A stretch of 64,000 bases of DNA from positions 1-64,000 of the forward strand of contig CAJUKH010000026.1 in the NCBI GenBank assembly GCA_910587345.1, in the 5' to 3' direction. The notes under the pieces are model-generated. The model did not search any database, was not told where the DNA came from, and was given only the letters and a program-made list of their open reading frames with translations. The stretch is from an uncultured Oscillospiraceae bacterium (GTDB lineage: Bacteria; Bacillota; Clostridia; Oscillospirales; Oscillospiraceae). Below are positions 1 through 8,377 of this stretch, piece after piece (the stretch's first letter is position 1; the number at the start of each line of letters is the position of its first letter). Made by a program: the position numbers and the translations under genes.

Positions 1-26
1 ATTTGGTGGAGAAATGCTCTCTGCCC

Positions 27-55
27 TTGACATTTTTCTGGAATCCAGCTATAAT
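27..55 (+). promoter_or_regulatory. sigma-A promoter of tRNA-Pro
   Basis: A perfect TTGACA (27-32) and TATAAT (50-55) are separated by 17 bases. The tRNA begins 15 bases after the -10 box. Confidence 0.85.
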
Positions 56-70
56 GTCATTTGCGTTTCA

Positions 71-147
71 CGGGGTGTGGCGAAGCTTGGTATCGCGCTT
101 GGTTCGGGACCAAGAGGCCGCGGGTTCGAATCCCGCCACTCCGACCA
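71..147 (+). tRNA. tRNA-Pro (anticodon CGG), CCA encoded
   Basis: The acceptor arms 71-77 and 137-143 pair over 7 bp with one G-U. The anticodon stem CTTGG/CCAAG encloses the loop TTCGGGA, so the anticodon is CGG, reading CCG proline codons. The T-loop GGTTCGAATCC is standard, and the 3' CCA (145-147) is encoded in the DNA. Confidence 0.95.
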
Positions 148-149
148 AA

Positions 150-176
150 GGCACCTGCTATGGCAGGTGCCTTTTT
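150..176 (+). terminator. Rho-independent terminator after tRNA-Pro
   Basis: The 9-bp stem GGCACCTGC/GCAGGTGCC with a TATG loop is followed by five T. It lies between the tRNA and the ribosome binding site of the next gene. Confidence 0.85.
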
Positions 177-195
177 ACCGTTTACAGGAGGAAAT

Positions 196-1068
196 ATGAA
201 AAAAGAGCAAAGCTATCTGGTGGAAGTGCCAAATACCCTTTTGGCCTTTATGCTCCAAACGATCAAAGGCCAATCCCGAAATACTATCAAGCATCTTCTT
301 TCAAGAGGGCAGGTCCTTATTGACGGAACCGTACAGCGGCAATTTGATTTGCCGCTGCAGCCGGGGCAAACAGTGACTGTTTTAAACCAGGCAAAGGGCG
401 CAGCGCTTCCTTTTCCTATTCTTTATGAAGATGAACGGCTGATTGCTGTGGACAAGCCTGCAGGTCTTCTGTCTGTTGGAACAGAACGAGAGCGAAATCG
501 AACTGCCTATCGTATGGTGGCAGATTATCTCCGTGCCAGAGACGGGCTGCCGCGTATTTTTATTCTGCACAGACTGGACAGAGATACTTCCGGCGTGCTG
601 GTCTTTGCCAAAGAGGAAGCCTTTCGGGATTTCTTACAGGAAAATTGGAGTACCATAGCTACTATACGGGAATATTACGCAGTGGTAGAGGGGACGGACA
701 TTCCCCAAAGCGGAGTATGCCGCTCTATGCTTCAGGAAAATAAGGGACACAAGGTCTATTCTGTCCAGTCCAGGGACGGAAAAGAGGCCATTTCACGCTA
801 TCGGGTCCTGGATAGGCAAAAAGGATACTCCCTCCTATCGGTTCAAATTGAGACCGGCCGGAAAAATCAGATCCGGGTCCACCTTTCAGAATTGGGGCAC
901 CCCGTGGCTGGAGACAAAAAATACGGCGCCACCAGCGATCCCATGCGGCGGTTGGCCCTCCATGCCAACCGGCTTGTTTTTTCCGACTTGCACGTCGGAA
1001 AGGAATTATCCTTTATAGCTACTGTACCAAAGGAGTTTTCTCGAATGTTTCCTCGCTTTTCTTTTTAA
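196..1068 (+). CDS. RluA family pseudouridine synthase
   Basis: The enzyme isomerises a uridine in rRNA or tRNA to pseudouridine; the exact target cannot be told from sequence. The protein has 290 residues. An N-terminal S4-like RNA-binding segment (about 15-65, with SRGQVLIDGT) is followed by the catalytic domain, whose HRLDRDTSG motif contains the invariant aspartate; the later motif ETGRKNQIRVHLSELGHPV is typical of the family. I chose ATG 196 because AGGAGG lies 6 bases upstream; a longer frame opens at 61 but runs through tRNA-Pro and is not credible. The gene stands alone between the tRNA terminator and the fbp promoter region. Confidence 0.9.
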   Translation: MKKEQSYLVEVPNTLLAFMLQTIKGQSRNTIKHLLSRGQVLIDGTVQRQFDLPLQPGQTVTVLNQAKGAALPFPILYEDERLIAVDKPAGLLSVGTERERNRTAYRMVADYLRARDGLPRIFILHRLDRDTSGVLVFAKEEAFRDFLQENWSTIATIREYYAVVEGTDIPQSGVCRSMLQENKGHKVYSVQSRDGKEAISRYRVLDRQKGYSLLSVQIETGRKNQIRVHLSELGHPVAGDKKYGATSDPMRRLALHANRLVFSDLHVGKELSFIATVPKEFSRMFPRFSF

Positions 1069-1100
1069 TTTTTCATTTTCTTAGAAAGATTTGCTGATTT

Positions 1101-1122
1101 TATCACTTTATTGTGATACAAT
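1101..1122 (+). promoter_or_regulatory. Inverted repeat overlapping a probable fbp -10 box
   Basis: TATCAC (1101-1106) and GTGATA (1113-1118) form a perfect 6-6-6 inverted repeat. Its right arm overlaps TACAAT (1117-1122), a good -10 element; the only -35-like sequence, TTGCTG at 1091, is 20 bases away. The layout fits a regulator that blocks the promoter of fbp, but no regulator is identified. Confidence 0.45.
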
Positions 1123-1160
1123 GATACCATCTGAGAAAAAGCGAAGGAGGCATATCTTCG

Positions 1161-3113
1161 ATGACAGATCTCCATTATTTACAGTTGCTTTCTCGTACAT
1201 ATCCCACCGCTCTGGCGGCTTCTGCTGAGATCATCAACTTAAACGCCATCTGTCAGCTTCCCAAAGGAACGGAGTATTTTTTCAGCGATCTGCACGGGGA
1301 ATATGACGCATTCAGCTATCTTCTTTCCAGTGCTTCGGGCATTTTGAGGGATAAAATCGAAAACCTCTTTTCCCGTTCCGTTTCAGAGCGGGACCGGGAA
1401 GAATTAGCCATGCTGATCTATAATCCGAAAGACGTTTTGGCTCGGGTTCGTGAAAGATTACCTCAGCAAGAGCATGATGCCTGGTGCCAAATCGTTATTT
1501 ATCGTTTGGTGCAGGTTTGCAAAACCGTTTCCTCCAAATATACACGTTCCAAGGTACGAAAAAAAATCCCCCCCAATTTCTCCTATATCATTGATGAGCT
1601 TCTTCACGCTGATGATGAGGATAATAAAGAGCGTTACTATGCAGAGATCATTCGCTCAATTATCGCCACCGGAACCTCCGATGCCTTTATTGCCCAGTTT
1701 TGTGTATTGATCAAAGAATGCGCTGTGGACAGGCTGCATATTCTGGGGGATATCTATGACCGGGGACCTCATGCTGACCGCATCATGGAAGAACTGCGCC
1801 GCTTTCACGAAGTGGATATCCAGTGGGGAAACCACGATATCGCCTGGATGGGCGCAGTGGCCGGTAATCAGGCCTGTGTGGCAAGCGTGCTGCGCCGGTG
1901 TGTCAGCTATAACAATTTTGATCTTTTGGAAGATGGTTATGGCATCAATTTGCGTCCATTGTCCATGTTTGCTGCCAAAACCTATGGTGATGATCCATGC
2001 GAACGGTTTCTGCCTCATGTGCTGGATGAAAACATTTATGACCCTGTAGACACCATATTAGCCTCAAAAATGCATAAAGCCCTGGCCATTTTAGAGTTTA
2101 AGCTGGAAGGCCAGCTCCTGCGTCGGCATCCGGAATATGAGATGAACGATCGCATTTTACTGTCCAAAATCGATTTTGATACTTATACTGTCGAGGTGGA
2201 GGGCAAGCGTTATGAGATGCTGGATCACCACTTTCCCACCGTTGATCCCACCGATCCCATTGCCCTCACAGCTGAAGAACAAGAACTTATCGACCAACTT
2301 TCTGCGTCGTTTCAACACAGTACCCTTTTGCTGCAGCACATTCGTTTTCTGCTGCAACGTGGCAGTATGTACAAAGTCGTCAATAACAATCTTCTCTACC
2401 ACGGATGCCTTCCCATGGAAGAAGATGGGACCTTAAAGAAGGTCCCCCTTGGTTCTGAACTTCTCAGCGGAAAAGCGTTCTTGGATGCGTTAGATGCTAA
2501 GGTCCGTTTGGCTTTCTACGGCCCCGCCGGCAGTTCGGAGCGAATAAATGCAGTGGATGGTTTCTGGTATCTTTGGGCCGGTCCCAATTCCCCTCTTTTC
2601 GGGAAGAGCAAGGTATCTGCTTTTGAGCGGTATTTTATAGCTGATGCGGTAACACACAAGGAAATTTATAATCCTTATTATACCGCAGTGAAAAAACGCT
2701 CTACCTGCGAAATGATATTGCGGGAATTTGGCTTAGATCCTGCAAATTCTCATATCGTCAATGGCCATGTGCCCGTGAAAGAGCGGGAGGGCGAAAGTCC
2801 CATCAGAGGCGAAGGGCTTCTTTTTGTCATCGACGGCGGGATCTCAAAAGCCTATCAGCGTCAAACCGGCTTTGGCGGATATACTTTGATTTACAACTCA
2901 CACCATCTGGCTTTGGCACAGCACAAGCCATACAATCAAATTCTGAACTGCCCCCAAGACAGCGCTCCTCAGGTCCGTATCGTAGAGACTATGCCCAAAC
3001 GGGTCTTGGTCGGAGATACAGATACCGGCCACTCTCTGCGGCAGCAAATCGAAGCGCTGGAAGACCTGCTGTCTGCCTACCGGGATGGTATTCTAAAAGA
3101 GAACGAAGAATAA
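1161..3113 (+). CDS. fbp: Fructose-1,6-bisphosphatase, class III
   Basis: Removes the 1-phosphate from fructose 1,6-bisphosphate in gluconeogenesis. The 650-residue length matches the class III enzymes of Firmicutes, which are unrelated to the FBPases of Proteobacteria. The metallophosphatase motifs are visible: FSDLHGEYDAF near residue 42, GDIYDRGPHAD near 198, and WGNHDIAW near 222. The C-terminal NGHVPVKEREGESPIRG and DGGISKAYQ segments are also characteristic. AAGGAGG precedes the ATG by 12 bases. It is a single-gene unit closed by a strong terminator. Confidence 0.96.
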   Translation: MTDLHYLQLLSRTYPTALAASAEIINLNAICQLPKGTEYFFSDLHGEYDAFSYLLSSASGILRDKIENLFSRSVSERDREELAMLIYNPKDVLARVRERLPQQEHDAWCQIVIYRLVQVCKTVSSKYTRSKVRKKIPPNFSYIIDELLHADDEDNKERYYAEIIRSIIATGTSDAFIAQFCVLIKECAVDRLHILGDIYDRGPHADRIMEELRRFHEVDIQWGNHDIAWMGAVAGNQACVASVLRRCVSYNNFDLLEDGYGINLRPLSMFAAKTYGDDPCERFLPHVLDENIYDPVDTILASKMHKALAILEFKLEGQLLRRHPEYEMNDRILLSKIDFDTYTVEVEGKRYEMLDHHFPTVDPTDPIALTAEEQELIDQLSASFQHSTLLLQHIRFLLQRGSMYKVVNNNLLYHGCLPMEEDGTLKKVPLGSELLSGKAFLDALDAKVRLAFYGPAGSSERINAVDGFWYLWAGPNSPLFGKSKVSAFERYFIADAVTHKEIYNPYYTAVKKRSTCEMILREFGLDPANSHIVNGHVPVKEREGESPIRGEGLLFVIDGGISKAYQRQTGFGGYTLIYNSHHLALAQHKPYNQILNCPQDSAPQVRIVETMPKRVLVGDTDTGHSLRQQIEALEDLLSAYRDGILKENEE

Positions 3114-3135
3114 TCCCGAGTTTATCTTATCCGCT

Positions 3136-3185
3136 AAAAAAGAACAGAGCCGGAAAAATTTAGGGTTCCGGCTCTGTTCTTTTTT
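3136..3185 (+). terminator. Terminator after fbp
   Basis: A long stem (AAAAGAACAGAGCCGG paired with CCGGCTCTGTTCTTTT) is followed by a T run. Confidence 0.9.
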
Positions 3186-3225
3186 ACCAATCATATTACA
3201 GTTTCATGACAAACGGCAAAAACCC

Positions 3226-3254
3226 TTGCTTTTGTTTCTTTAATGCGATAGACT
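3226..3254 (+). promoter_or_regulatory. Putative promoter of a small ORF
   Basis: TTGCTT (3226-3231), 17 bases, TAGACT (3249-3254). It lies 32 bases upstream of the TTG start at 3287. Confidence 0.5.
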
Positions 3255-3286
3255 TACGTACAGAAACATTGAAAGGAGGCTTTTGA

Positions 3287-3370
3287 TTGATTTATTTTAA
3301 TGACCGACCCGCCGGCGACGTGGATGACATGATTTTTGGTCATACCGGTACGACTCCCAGCCAGCGGTAA
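3287..3370 (+). CDS. Putative 27-residue small protein
   Basis: A TTG-started frame of 27 codons encodes a peptide ending in DDMIFGHTGTTPSQR. I recognise no family. Support comes from its setting rather than its length: AAAGGAGG sits 7 bases before the TTG, a 17-bp-spaced promoter-like pair lies upstream, and a compact terminator follows 30 bases after the stop, so the whole looks like a self-contained transcription unit. It could instead be a small RNA with a chance frame. Confidence 0.4.
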   Translation: MIYFNDRPAGDVDDMIFGHTGTTPSQR

Positions 3371-3399
3371 TATGGAGAAAGTCCCATGCAGAAAAGTAA

Positions 3400-3429
3400 C
3401 CACACCTTGATGCCGGGTGTGGCTTTTTT
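3400..3429 (+). terminator. Terminator after the small ORF
   Basis: The stem CCACACC (3400-3406) / GGTGTGG (3416-3422) is followed by six T. Confidence 0.8.
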
Positions 3430-3542
3430 GTTTTTCTTCTCTTTTCTTATAGATTTTTTAAGAAAATCGTCCGTTTTTATCTATGGATTTTTATCAATAG
3501 AATGTGCTATCCTTATGACAACGCAATCGTGAGGTGACACAT

Positions 3543-4235
3543 ATGGAAGACAAGAAAAAGTCTACGGGCCAAACTGTAGCTCTTTTGATATCGATATTTT
3601 TGGTAACAGGGCTGATATGGATGCTATGGAAGACCGGATTTTTTGATGCAGCCCACTCTCTGGAGGCTCTTCATCAATACATTCAGCAATTTGCCCCTTA
3701 CTCGCATTTGGTTTTCTTTCTGATCCAGCTGGCCTCCATCATCATCGCCCCGATCCCCAGCAATCTCACCACTGCTGCCGGCGGTCTTTTCTTTGGCACC
3801 GGCGCGGCTTTTCTACTCAGTACTACAGCTACTATTTTAGGTTCCATTATTGTTTTTCAGTTAAGCCGGGTGCTGGGCGGTCCTTTTGTAGAACGCTTCA
3901 TCAGCGATCGAAATCTGAACCGTTATAGAGAGGTTTTGCGCCGCAAGTGCGACACTTTTTTACTTCTTGCCTTTCTGTTTCCCTTCTTTCCCGATGACCT
4001 CATCTGCATTATGGCCGGGTTGACACAGATCTCCTTTCGGCGCTTCCTTTTCCTTGTCATTATTGGCCGCCCCTGGGGACTTTTAGCCGCAGCGGCTGTC
4101 GGTGGTTCCACCCTGCAAATTCCTTTGTGGGGTATGGTATTGCTGGGGGTAGCCGGTCTGCTCATCTTTATCTTGGCCATGCGATATGGAGACCGCTTTG
4201 AAGATGCTGTGATTGAAAAGTTGAAGCGTTCGTAG
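3543..4235 (+). CDS. TVP38/TMEM64 (VTT/DedA-like) membrane protein
   Basis: A 230-residue multi-pass membrane protein. After a hydrophobic N-terminal helix (about 10-32) comes the SNARE-associated/VTT domain with a Gly-rich segment (TTAAGGLFFGTG) and the family signature FPDDLICIMAGLTQISFRRF near residue 145. Members of this superfamily are proposed lipid scramblases or transporters; the substrate here is unknown. ATG 3543 is preferred over the in-frame GTG at 3534 because that GTG lies inside the ribosome binding site GAGGTGA. Confidence 0.82.
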   Translation: MEDKKKSTGQTVALLISIFLVTGLIWMLWKTGFFDAAHSLEALHQYIQQFAPYSHLVFFLIQLASIIIAPIPSNLTTAAGGLFFGTGAAFLLSTTATILGSIIVFQLSRVLGGPFVERFISDRNLNRYREVLRRKCDTFLLLAFLFPFFPDDLICIMAGLTQISFRRFLFLVIIGRPWGLLAAAAVGGSTLQIPLWGMVLLGVAGLLIFILAMRYGDRFEDAVIEKLKRS

Positions 4236-4246
4236 TGCAATATCGG

Positions 4247-5428
4247 TTACAGGAGTACAGGCCCTGTGGTATAATCCATACCACAGGGCTTTATATTTTC
4301 AAAGCAAAGTCCATACAGATCTGTACCTCGGCTCTCTATGGAAAAAAGAGTTTGGGCCTCTTCCGGCAATCTTCGAATGTGAGCGGGCTTTGTAAGTATA
4401 GGAAGAGTGACTTCTTTCTTCATTTGCCGAAGCAAAGCTCTTCCCCACTCATTTGCTCCTAATATCCGCAGATAGCTTGGCGCAGTAGGGCGGTCCTTCT
4501 CTGTCATTCCCAGAAAAGCCCAGAGTGCCAAGCGGCGAATGCGAGAATGGGCATATCGGCGGGTTTTTGCAAGACCATAAAACTCCTCCAGGCTGTTTGC
4601 CCTTTCGGCCGCTTTCACCAATCGTACCGGAAGTCCTTCCGCCGCTCCACTGTCCGGAAGGCATTCAAACTCTTTTTCCTTCATTTGCCGCAAACGGGCA
4701 AGGACTGCCCGCTCCACATATTTCATATTTGAAATGTCAGTTCTTCTTAAAACATCGTAATTCTTTGCTTCCATCCACTCTGCCGCTTTCTCCATCTCTC
4801 CATGACGTGCAAGTTCACGCAAATAGGTTGCTGAGGCAAATTTATCCGTGGGGCAAAGGCTGTTGTGGCCAGCTCCAAGCCGTGGAACTGCCAACAATCT
4901 AAAACTCTCTCCCGCTGCCCGGATGTATTCTACTCCCAAATTGTCATTGGCCCCGCCAAGAAGTCTTGACGTATCTCCAATTATTTGATAAACAGCTTTT
5001 TGCCTTGCTCCTGCAAAGGAAAATCCCTTGTCAAGTTCCTCGTGAAGAGCTTTTTGAAATTCCTTTGTCTTTATGACTTCGGCCACCCGGAACATCTCAT
5101 CAAGACAACCGCTTTCACTTCCAAAGGAGATGGTATCCACCACTCCTGTGGCCTTTAATATATCAATGCTCCCCCGGGCAAAATTTTCAGCTGAGGAAAT
5201 CGCCCAGGGAAGCGGCAGCTCCAGCACCAGATCTGCGCCGCCGTGGAGGGCCATTTCTGCCCTCTTCCACTTATCGATTAGACCGCATTCCCCTCGCTGA
5301 ACCCAGTTGCCCGACATGACACATACTACCGGCTTCCCTTCTCCCAGTTGCCGCTTTGTCTCTGCAATATGCCAGGCATGGCCAGTATGAAAAGGATTAT
5401 ACTCCGCCACAATTCCCACTGCTCCCAC
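4247..5428 (-). CDS. tmcAL: tRNA(Met) cytidine acetate ligase
   Basis: Uses acetate and ATP to acetylate the wobble cytidine of elongator tRNA-Met. The protein (393 residues; B. subtilis YlbM/TmcAL family) opens with the nucleotidyltransferase-fold signature GIVAEYNPFHTGH, followed by VMSGNWVQRGE and ELPLPWAISSAENFARG. The frame extends to a GTG at 5440, but that GTG is part of the ribosome binding site GAGGTG; GTG 5428 is correctly spaced and aligns with the family start. It is convergent with the TVP38 gene and divergent from ackA. Confidence 0.9.
   Translation of the reverse strand: MGAVGIVAEYNPFHTGHAWHIAETKRQLGEGKPVVCVMSGNWVQRGECGLIDKWKRAEMALHGGADLVLELPLPWAISSAENFARGSIDILKATGVVDTISFGSESGCLDEMFRVAEVIKTKEFQKALHEELDKGFSFAGARQKAVYQIIGDTSRLLGGANDNLGVEYIRAAGESFRLLAVPRLGAGHNSLCPTDKFASATYLRELARHGEMEKAAEWMEAKNYDVLRRTDISNMKYVERAVLARLRQMKEKEFECLPDSGAAEGLPVRLVKAAERANSLEEFYGLAKTRRYAHSRIRRLALWAFLGMTEKDRPTAPSYLRILGANEWGRALLRQMKKEVTLPILTKPAHIRRLPEEAQTLFSIESRGTDLYGLCFENIKPCGMDYTTGPVLL
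4261..4290. terminator. Palindromic hairpin between convergent genes
   Basis: CCCTGTGGTAT and ATACCACAGGG pair perfectly around a 5-base loop. The hairpin lies inside the last codons of the minus-strand gene and 25 bases past the plus-strand stop. The T tract is poor, so termination is uncertain. Confidence 0.45.
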
Positions 5429-5478
5429 TGCCCTTGTCACCTCTTTTTCAGATTTTACCCTCTTTTTTCAAAAAATGG

Positions 5479-5507
5479 TTGTCCTTTTGCGAAAAAAGTT
5501 ATACAAT
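5479..5507 (+). promoter_or_regulatory. Promoter of ackA
   Basis: TTGTCC (5479-5484), 17 bases, TACAAT (5502-5507), giving a leader of about 70 bases before ackA. Confidence 0.7.
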
Positions 5508-5585
5508 AGCTTTGTAACAATTTATCATGTTTTTGCCCAAAGGACAAGATTTGGGCGATATTTTATCTGAAGGAGAGAATGTTTT

Positions 5586-6779
5586 ATGAAGATCCTTGTC
5601 ATCAACGCCGGCAGCTCCTCCCTGAAATACCAGCTGATGGACTCTACCAGCCATGACGTGCTGGCCAAGGGACTGTGCGAGCGCATTGGTATCGACGGCC
5701 GGCTGACCCACAAGGTCCCCGGTAAGGAGGACCATAAGGTCGATATCGCTATGCCTACCCATGGCGAGGCCATTCAGGCTGTTTTGGATGCTCTGGTCTC
5801 CCCTGTGCATGGGGTGATTGCCGACGTAAAGGAAATTGACGCCGTGGGCCATCGGGTCCTCCATGGCGGCATGGCCTTTACCGAAAGCTGCATCATCGAT
5901 GATGCCTGCATTGCCGCCATCAAGGAGTGTATCCCTCTGGGGCCCCTCCACAACCCCGCCAATCTCATGGGGATTGAAGCCTGTCAGAAGGTTATGGCCG
6001 GTACTCCTCAGGTAGCCGTATTTGATACAGCTTTCCACATGACCATGCCTGAAAAGGCCTATACCTACGCCATCCCCTATGAGTACTACGAGAAGGACAA
6101 GGTTCGCCGTTATGGTTTTCATGGCACCTCTCACCGCTATGTGTCTGCCCGGGCTGCTGATATGCTTGGCAAGCCTGCTAAAGACTTGAAAATCATTACC
6201 TGCCATCTGGGCAATGGTTCCTCTCTGGCCGCTGTTGTGGGTGGCAAGTGTGTTGATACCACCATGGGCCTTGGCCCCTTGGCCGGCTTCCCCATGGGCA
6301 CTCGCTCCGGCGACATTGATGCTACTATCCTGGAGTATCTGATGGGACGTTACGGCTATGATATCAAGGAAATGCTGAACATTCTGAACAAGAAGTCCGG
6401 TGTTCTGGGCATTTCCGGGGTGTCCTCCGATTTCCGGGATTTGGAGACAGCCGCTGAAGAGGGCAACAAGCGTGCTCAGTTGGCTCTGGATGTTTTCCGT
6501 TACAGCGTGAAAAAGTTTATTGGCGCTTATGCCGCCGCCATGGGTGGTGTGGACGCAATTGTCTTTACTGCCGGCGTAGGCGAAAATGATGCCGGTACCC
6601 GGATGGATATTGCTTCTGATTTGGAGTTCATGGGCGTAAAGATGGACGAAGACGCCAACAATGTTCGGGGTAAGGAGGCAGTTATTTCCGCTCCCGACTC
6701 CAAGGTAAAGGTTTTGTTGATCCCCACCGACGAAGAACTGATGATCGCTATGGATACCGCCGAACTGGTAAGTAAATAA
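5586..6779 (+). CDS. ackA: Acetate kinase
   Basis: Converts acetyl phosphate and ADP to acetate and ATP, the substrate-level phosphorylation step of fermentative acetate production. The length, 397 residues, is usual. The signatures NAGSSSLKYQ at residues 7-16 and GFHGTSHRYV near 178 are intact, as is the HLGNGSS phosphate-binding loop. Phosphotransacetylase is not adjacent. Codon use is strongly biased, consistent with high expression. AAGGAGAG lies about 10 bases before the ATG. Confidence 0.97.
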   Translation: MKILVINAGSSSLKYQLMDSTSHDVLAKGLCERIGIDGRLTHKVPGKEDHKVDIAMPTHGEAIQAVLDALVSPVHGVIADVKEIDAVGHRVLHGGMAFTESCIIDDACIAAIKECIPLGPLHNPANLMGIEACQKVMAGTPQVAVFDTAFHMTMPEKAYTYAIPYEYYEKDKVRRYGFHGTSHRYVSARAADMLGKPAKDLKIITCHLGNGSSLAAVVGGKCVDTTMGLGPLAGFPMGTRSGDIDATILEYLMGRYGYDIKEMLNILNKKSGVLGISGVSSDFRDLETAAEEGNKRAQLALDVFRYSVKKFIGAYAAAMGGVDAIVFTAGVGENDAGTRMDIASDLEFMGVKMDEDANNVRGKEAVISAPDSKVKVLLIPTDEELMIAMDTAELVSK

Positions 6780-6792
6780 ATCTGTTGAAACT

Positions 6793-6833
6793 ATAAGTGG
6801 AGCGGCCCTTGTTATGTGGGCCGCTCCACTTAT
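6793..6833 (+). terminator. Hairpin after ackA
   Basis: Perfect 15-bp arms (6793-6807 and 6819-6833). The T tract is missing, so it may act as an RNA-stabilising 3' hairpin or a weak terminator. Confidence 0.55.
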
Positions 6834-6883
6834 GCTAAAGATAGAGGGGGGATCGCTTTTATTGGTGACTCCCCCTTATTGTA

Positions 6884-8230
6884 TCATACAACTCCCTGGG
6901 ACAGCATAGCCTCTGCCACTTTCAAGAAGCCAGCGATATTTGCGCCAGCCACCAGATTCCCTGCCATTCCATATTCTTCGGCAGCAGCTACAACAGCTTT
7001 ATAAATATCAGACATAATATCACGAAGCTTTCTATCCACTTCCTCAAAGGTCCAGCTCATGCGCTGAGCGTTTTGACTCATCTCCAATCCGGAGGTAGCC
7101 ACCCCACCGGCATTCGCGGCCTTGGCCGGGGCAAAGAGGATGCCTGCGTTCTGGAATATAGCTACCGCTTTAGGGGTAGAGGGCATATTTGCCCCTTCCG
7201 CCACGGCAAAGCAACCATTTGCTGCCAGAGCTTTTGCCCCCGTCTCATCCAGTTCATTTTGAGTAGCACAGGGCAAGGCTATATCACAGGGAACAGACCA
7301 TATTCCTTTGCAGCCCTCTGTATATATGGCTGTCGGAACATATTCCAGATAGGTACTGATACGAGCCCGTCTGGCTTCTTTTATCTCCTTCATAATTGTA
7401 AAGTCAATTCCCTTTTCGTCTACGATATAGCCATCAGAATCGCTCATTGCAACAACAACTGCTCCCAGCTCAGTGGCCTTTTTGTTCGCATATAGCGCCA
7501 CGTTTCCGGAACCGGAAATCACTACTCGCTGCCCTTTTAGCGAGGTGCCGATCGCTTTCAACATCTCTTCCGTAAAGTAGCAAAGCCCATAACCTGTGGC
7601 CTCTGTTCTGGCCAGGGAACCACCATAGCTTAACCCTTTTCCGGTAAGAACGCCTGAAAATTCATTGCACAGACGCTTATACTGTCCGTACAAGTATCCA
7701 ATTTCCCTGCCGCCCACACCGATATCCCCGGCAGGAACATCCGTGTTCGGCCCGATATGGCGGTAAAGCTCTGTCATAAAGGACTGGCAAAACCGCATGA
7801 TCTCTCCGTTGGATTTTCCCTTGGGGTCAAAGTCACTTCCCCCTTTTCCACCTCCCATGGGTAATGTGGTCAGGGAATTTTTGAAGGTCTGTTCAAAACC
7901 TAAAAATTTAATGATAGATAGGTTGACGCTGGGATGGAACCGCAATCCTCCCTTATAGGGGCCAATGGCGGAATTGAACTGGACCCGATATCCCCGGTTC
8001 ACCTGAATTTTTCCTTTATCATCTGTCCATGGGACCCGGAAAATCACGATACGCTCAGGTTCAAGCAAACGCTCTATTACACCGTTTTCTTCCAGTTCCG
8101 GTCGGCGCTCAACCACCGGTTCCAAGGATTCCAGAACTTCCTGCACTGCTTGTAGAAATTCAGGCTCATGTTCACTTTTTGTCTCCAAAGTGCTATAGAC
8201 ACGTTTCAGATAATGATTCGTCAAAGGCAT
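6884..8230 (-). CDS. gdhA: Glutamate dehydrogenase, hexameric (NADP type)
   Basis: Interconverts 2-oxoglutarate plus ammonia and glutamate. From ATG 8230 the protein has 448 residues, the normal size of the hexameric enzyme. The substrate site PYKGGLRFHP and PMGGGKGGSDFDPKGKS, with the catalytic lysines, and the nucleotide-binding segment VVISGSGNVA are intact. A longer frame opens at 8305, but AAGGAG lies 12 bases before ATG 8230 and the family begins there. The cofactor preference is inferred from overall similarity, not from a diagnostic residue. Confidence 0.95.
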   Translation of the reverse strand: MPLTNHYLKRVYSTLETKSEHEPEFLQAVQEVLESLEPVVERRPELEENGVIERLLEPERIVIFRVPWTDDKGKIQVNRGYRVQFNSAIGPYKGGLRFHPSVNLSIIKFLGFEQTFKNSLTTLPMGGGKGGSDFDPKGKSNGEIMRFCQSFMTELYRHIGPNTDVPAGDIGVGGREIGYLYGQYKRLCNEFSGVLTGKGLSYGGSLARTEATGYGLCYFTEEMLKAIGTSLKGQRVVISGSGNVALYANKKATELGAVVVAMSDSDGYIVDEKGIDFTIMKEIKEARRARISTYLEYVPTAIYTEGCKGIWSVPCDIALPCATQNELDETGAKALAANGCFAVAEGANMPSTPKAVAIFQNAGILFAPAKAANAGGVATSGLEMSQNAQRMSWTFEEVDRKLRDIMSDIYKAVVAAAEEYGMAGNLVAGANIAGFLKVAEAMLSQGVV

Positions 8231-8276
8231 GACCGTCAATCTCCTTACAAAATGAAATCTCGGAAAGTTTGGAGTC

Positions 8277-8305
8277 ATTATATTCCCTGTAATAGCAAAA
8301 TGCAA
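8277..8305 (-). promoter_or_regulatory. Promoter of gdhA
   Basis: On the minus strand TTGCAT (8305-8300), 17 bases, TATAAT (8282-8277). Confidence 0.75.
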
Positions 8306-8331
8306 CAGAAACTTTCCTATCCTCTCCCCTC

Positions 8332-8360
8332 TTGTTCAATATCAAAAACTGTGATAGACT
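8332..8360 (+). promoter_or_regulatory. Putative promoter of the COG2509 gene
   Basis: TTGTTC (8332-8337), 17 bases, TAGACT (8355-8360). The start codon follows 17 bases later, so any leader is very short. Confidence 0.45.
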
Positions 8361-8377
8361 GTCTTTTGGTGAAGTAT

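Noticed and set aside
5499..6206. Minus-strand frame of 235 codons across ackA
   Set aside because: It overlaps the ackA promoter and coding region and has no motif or ribosome binding site.
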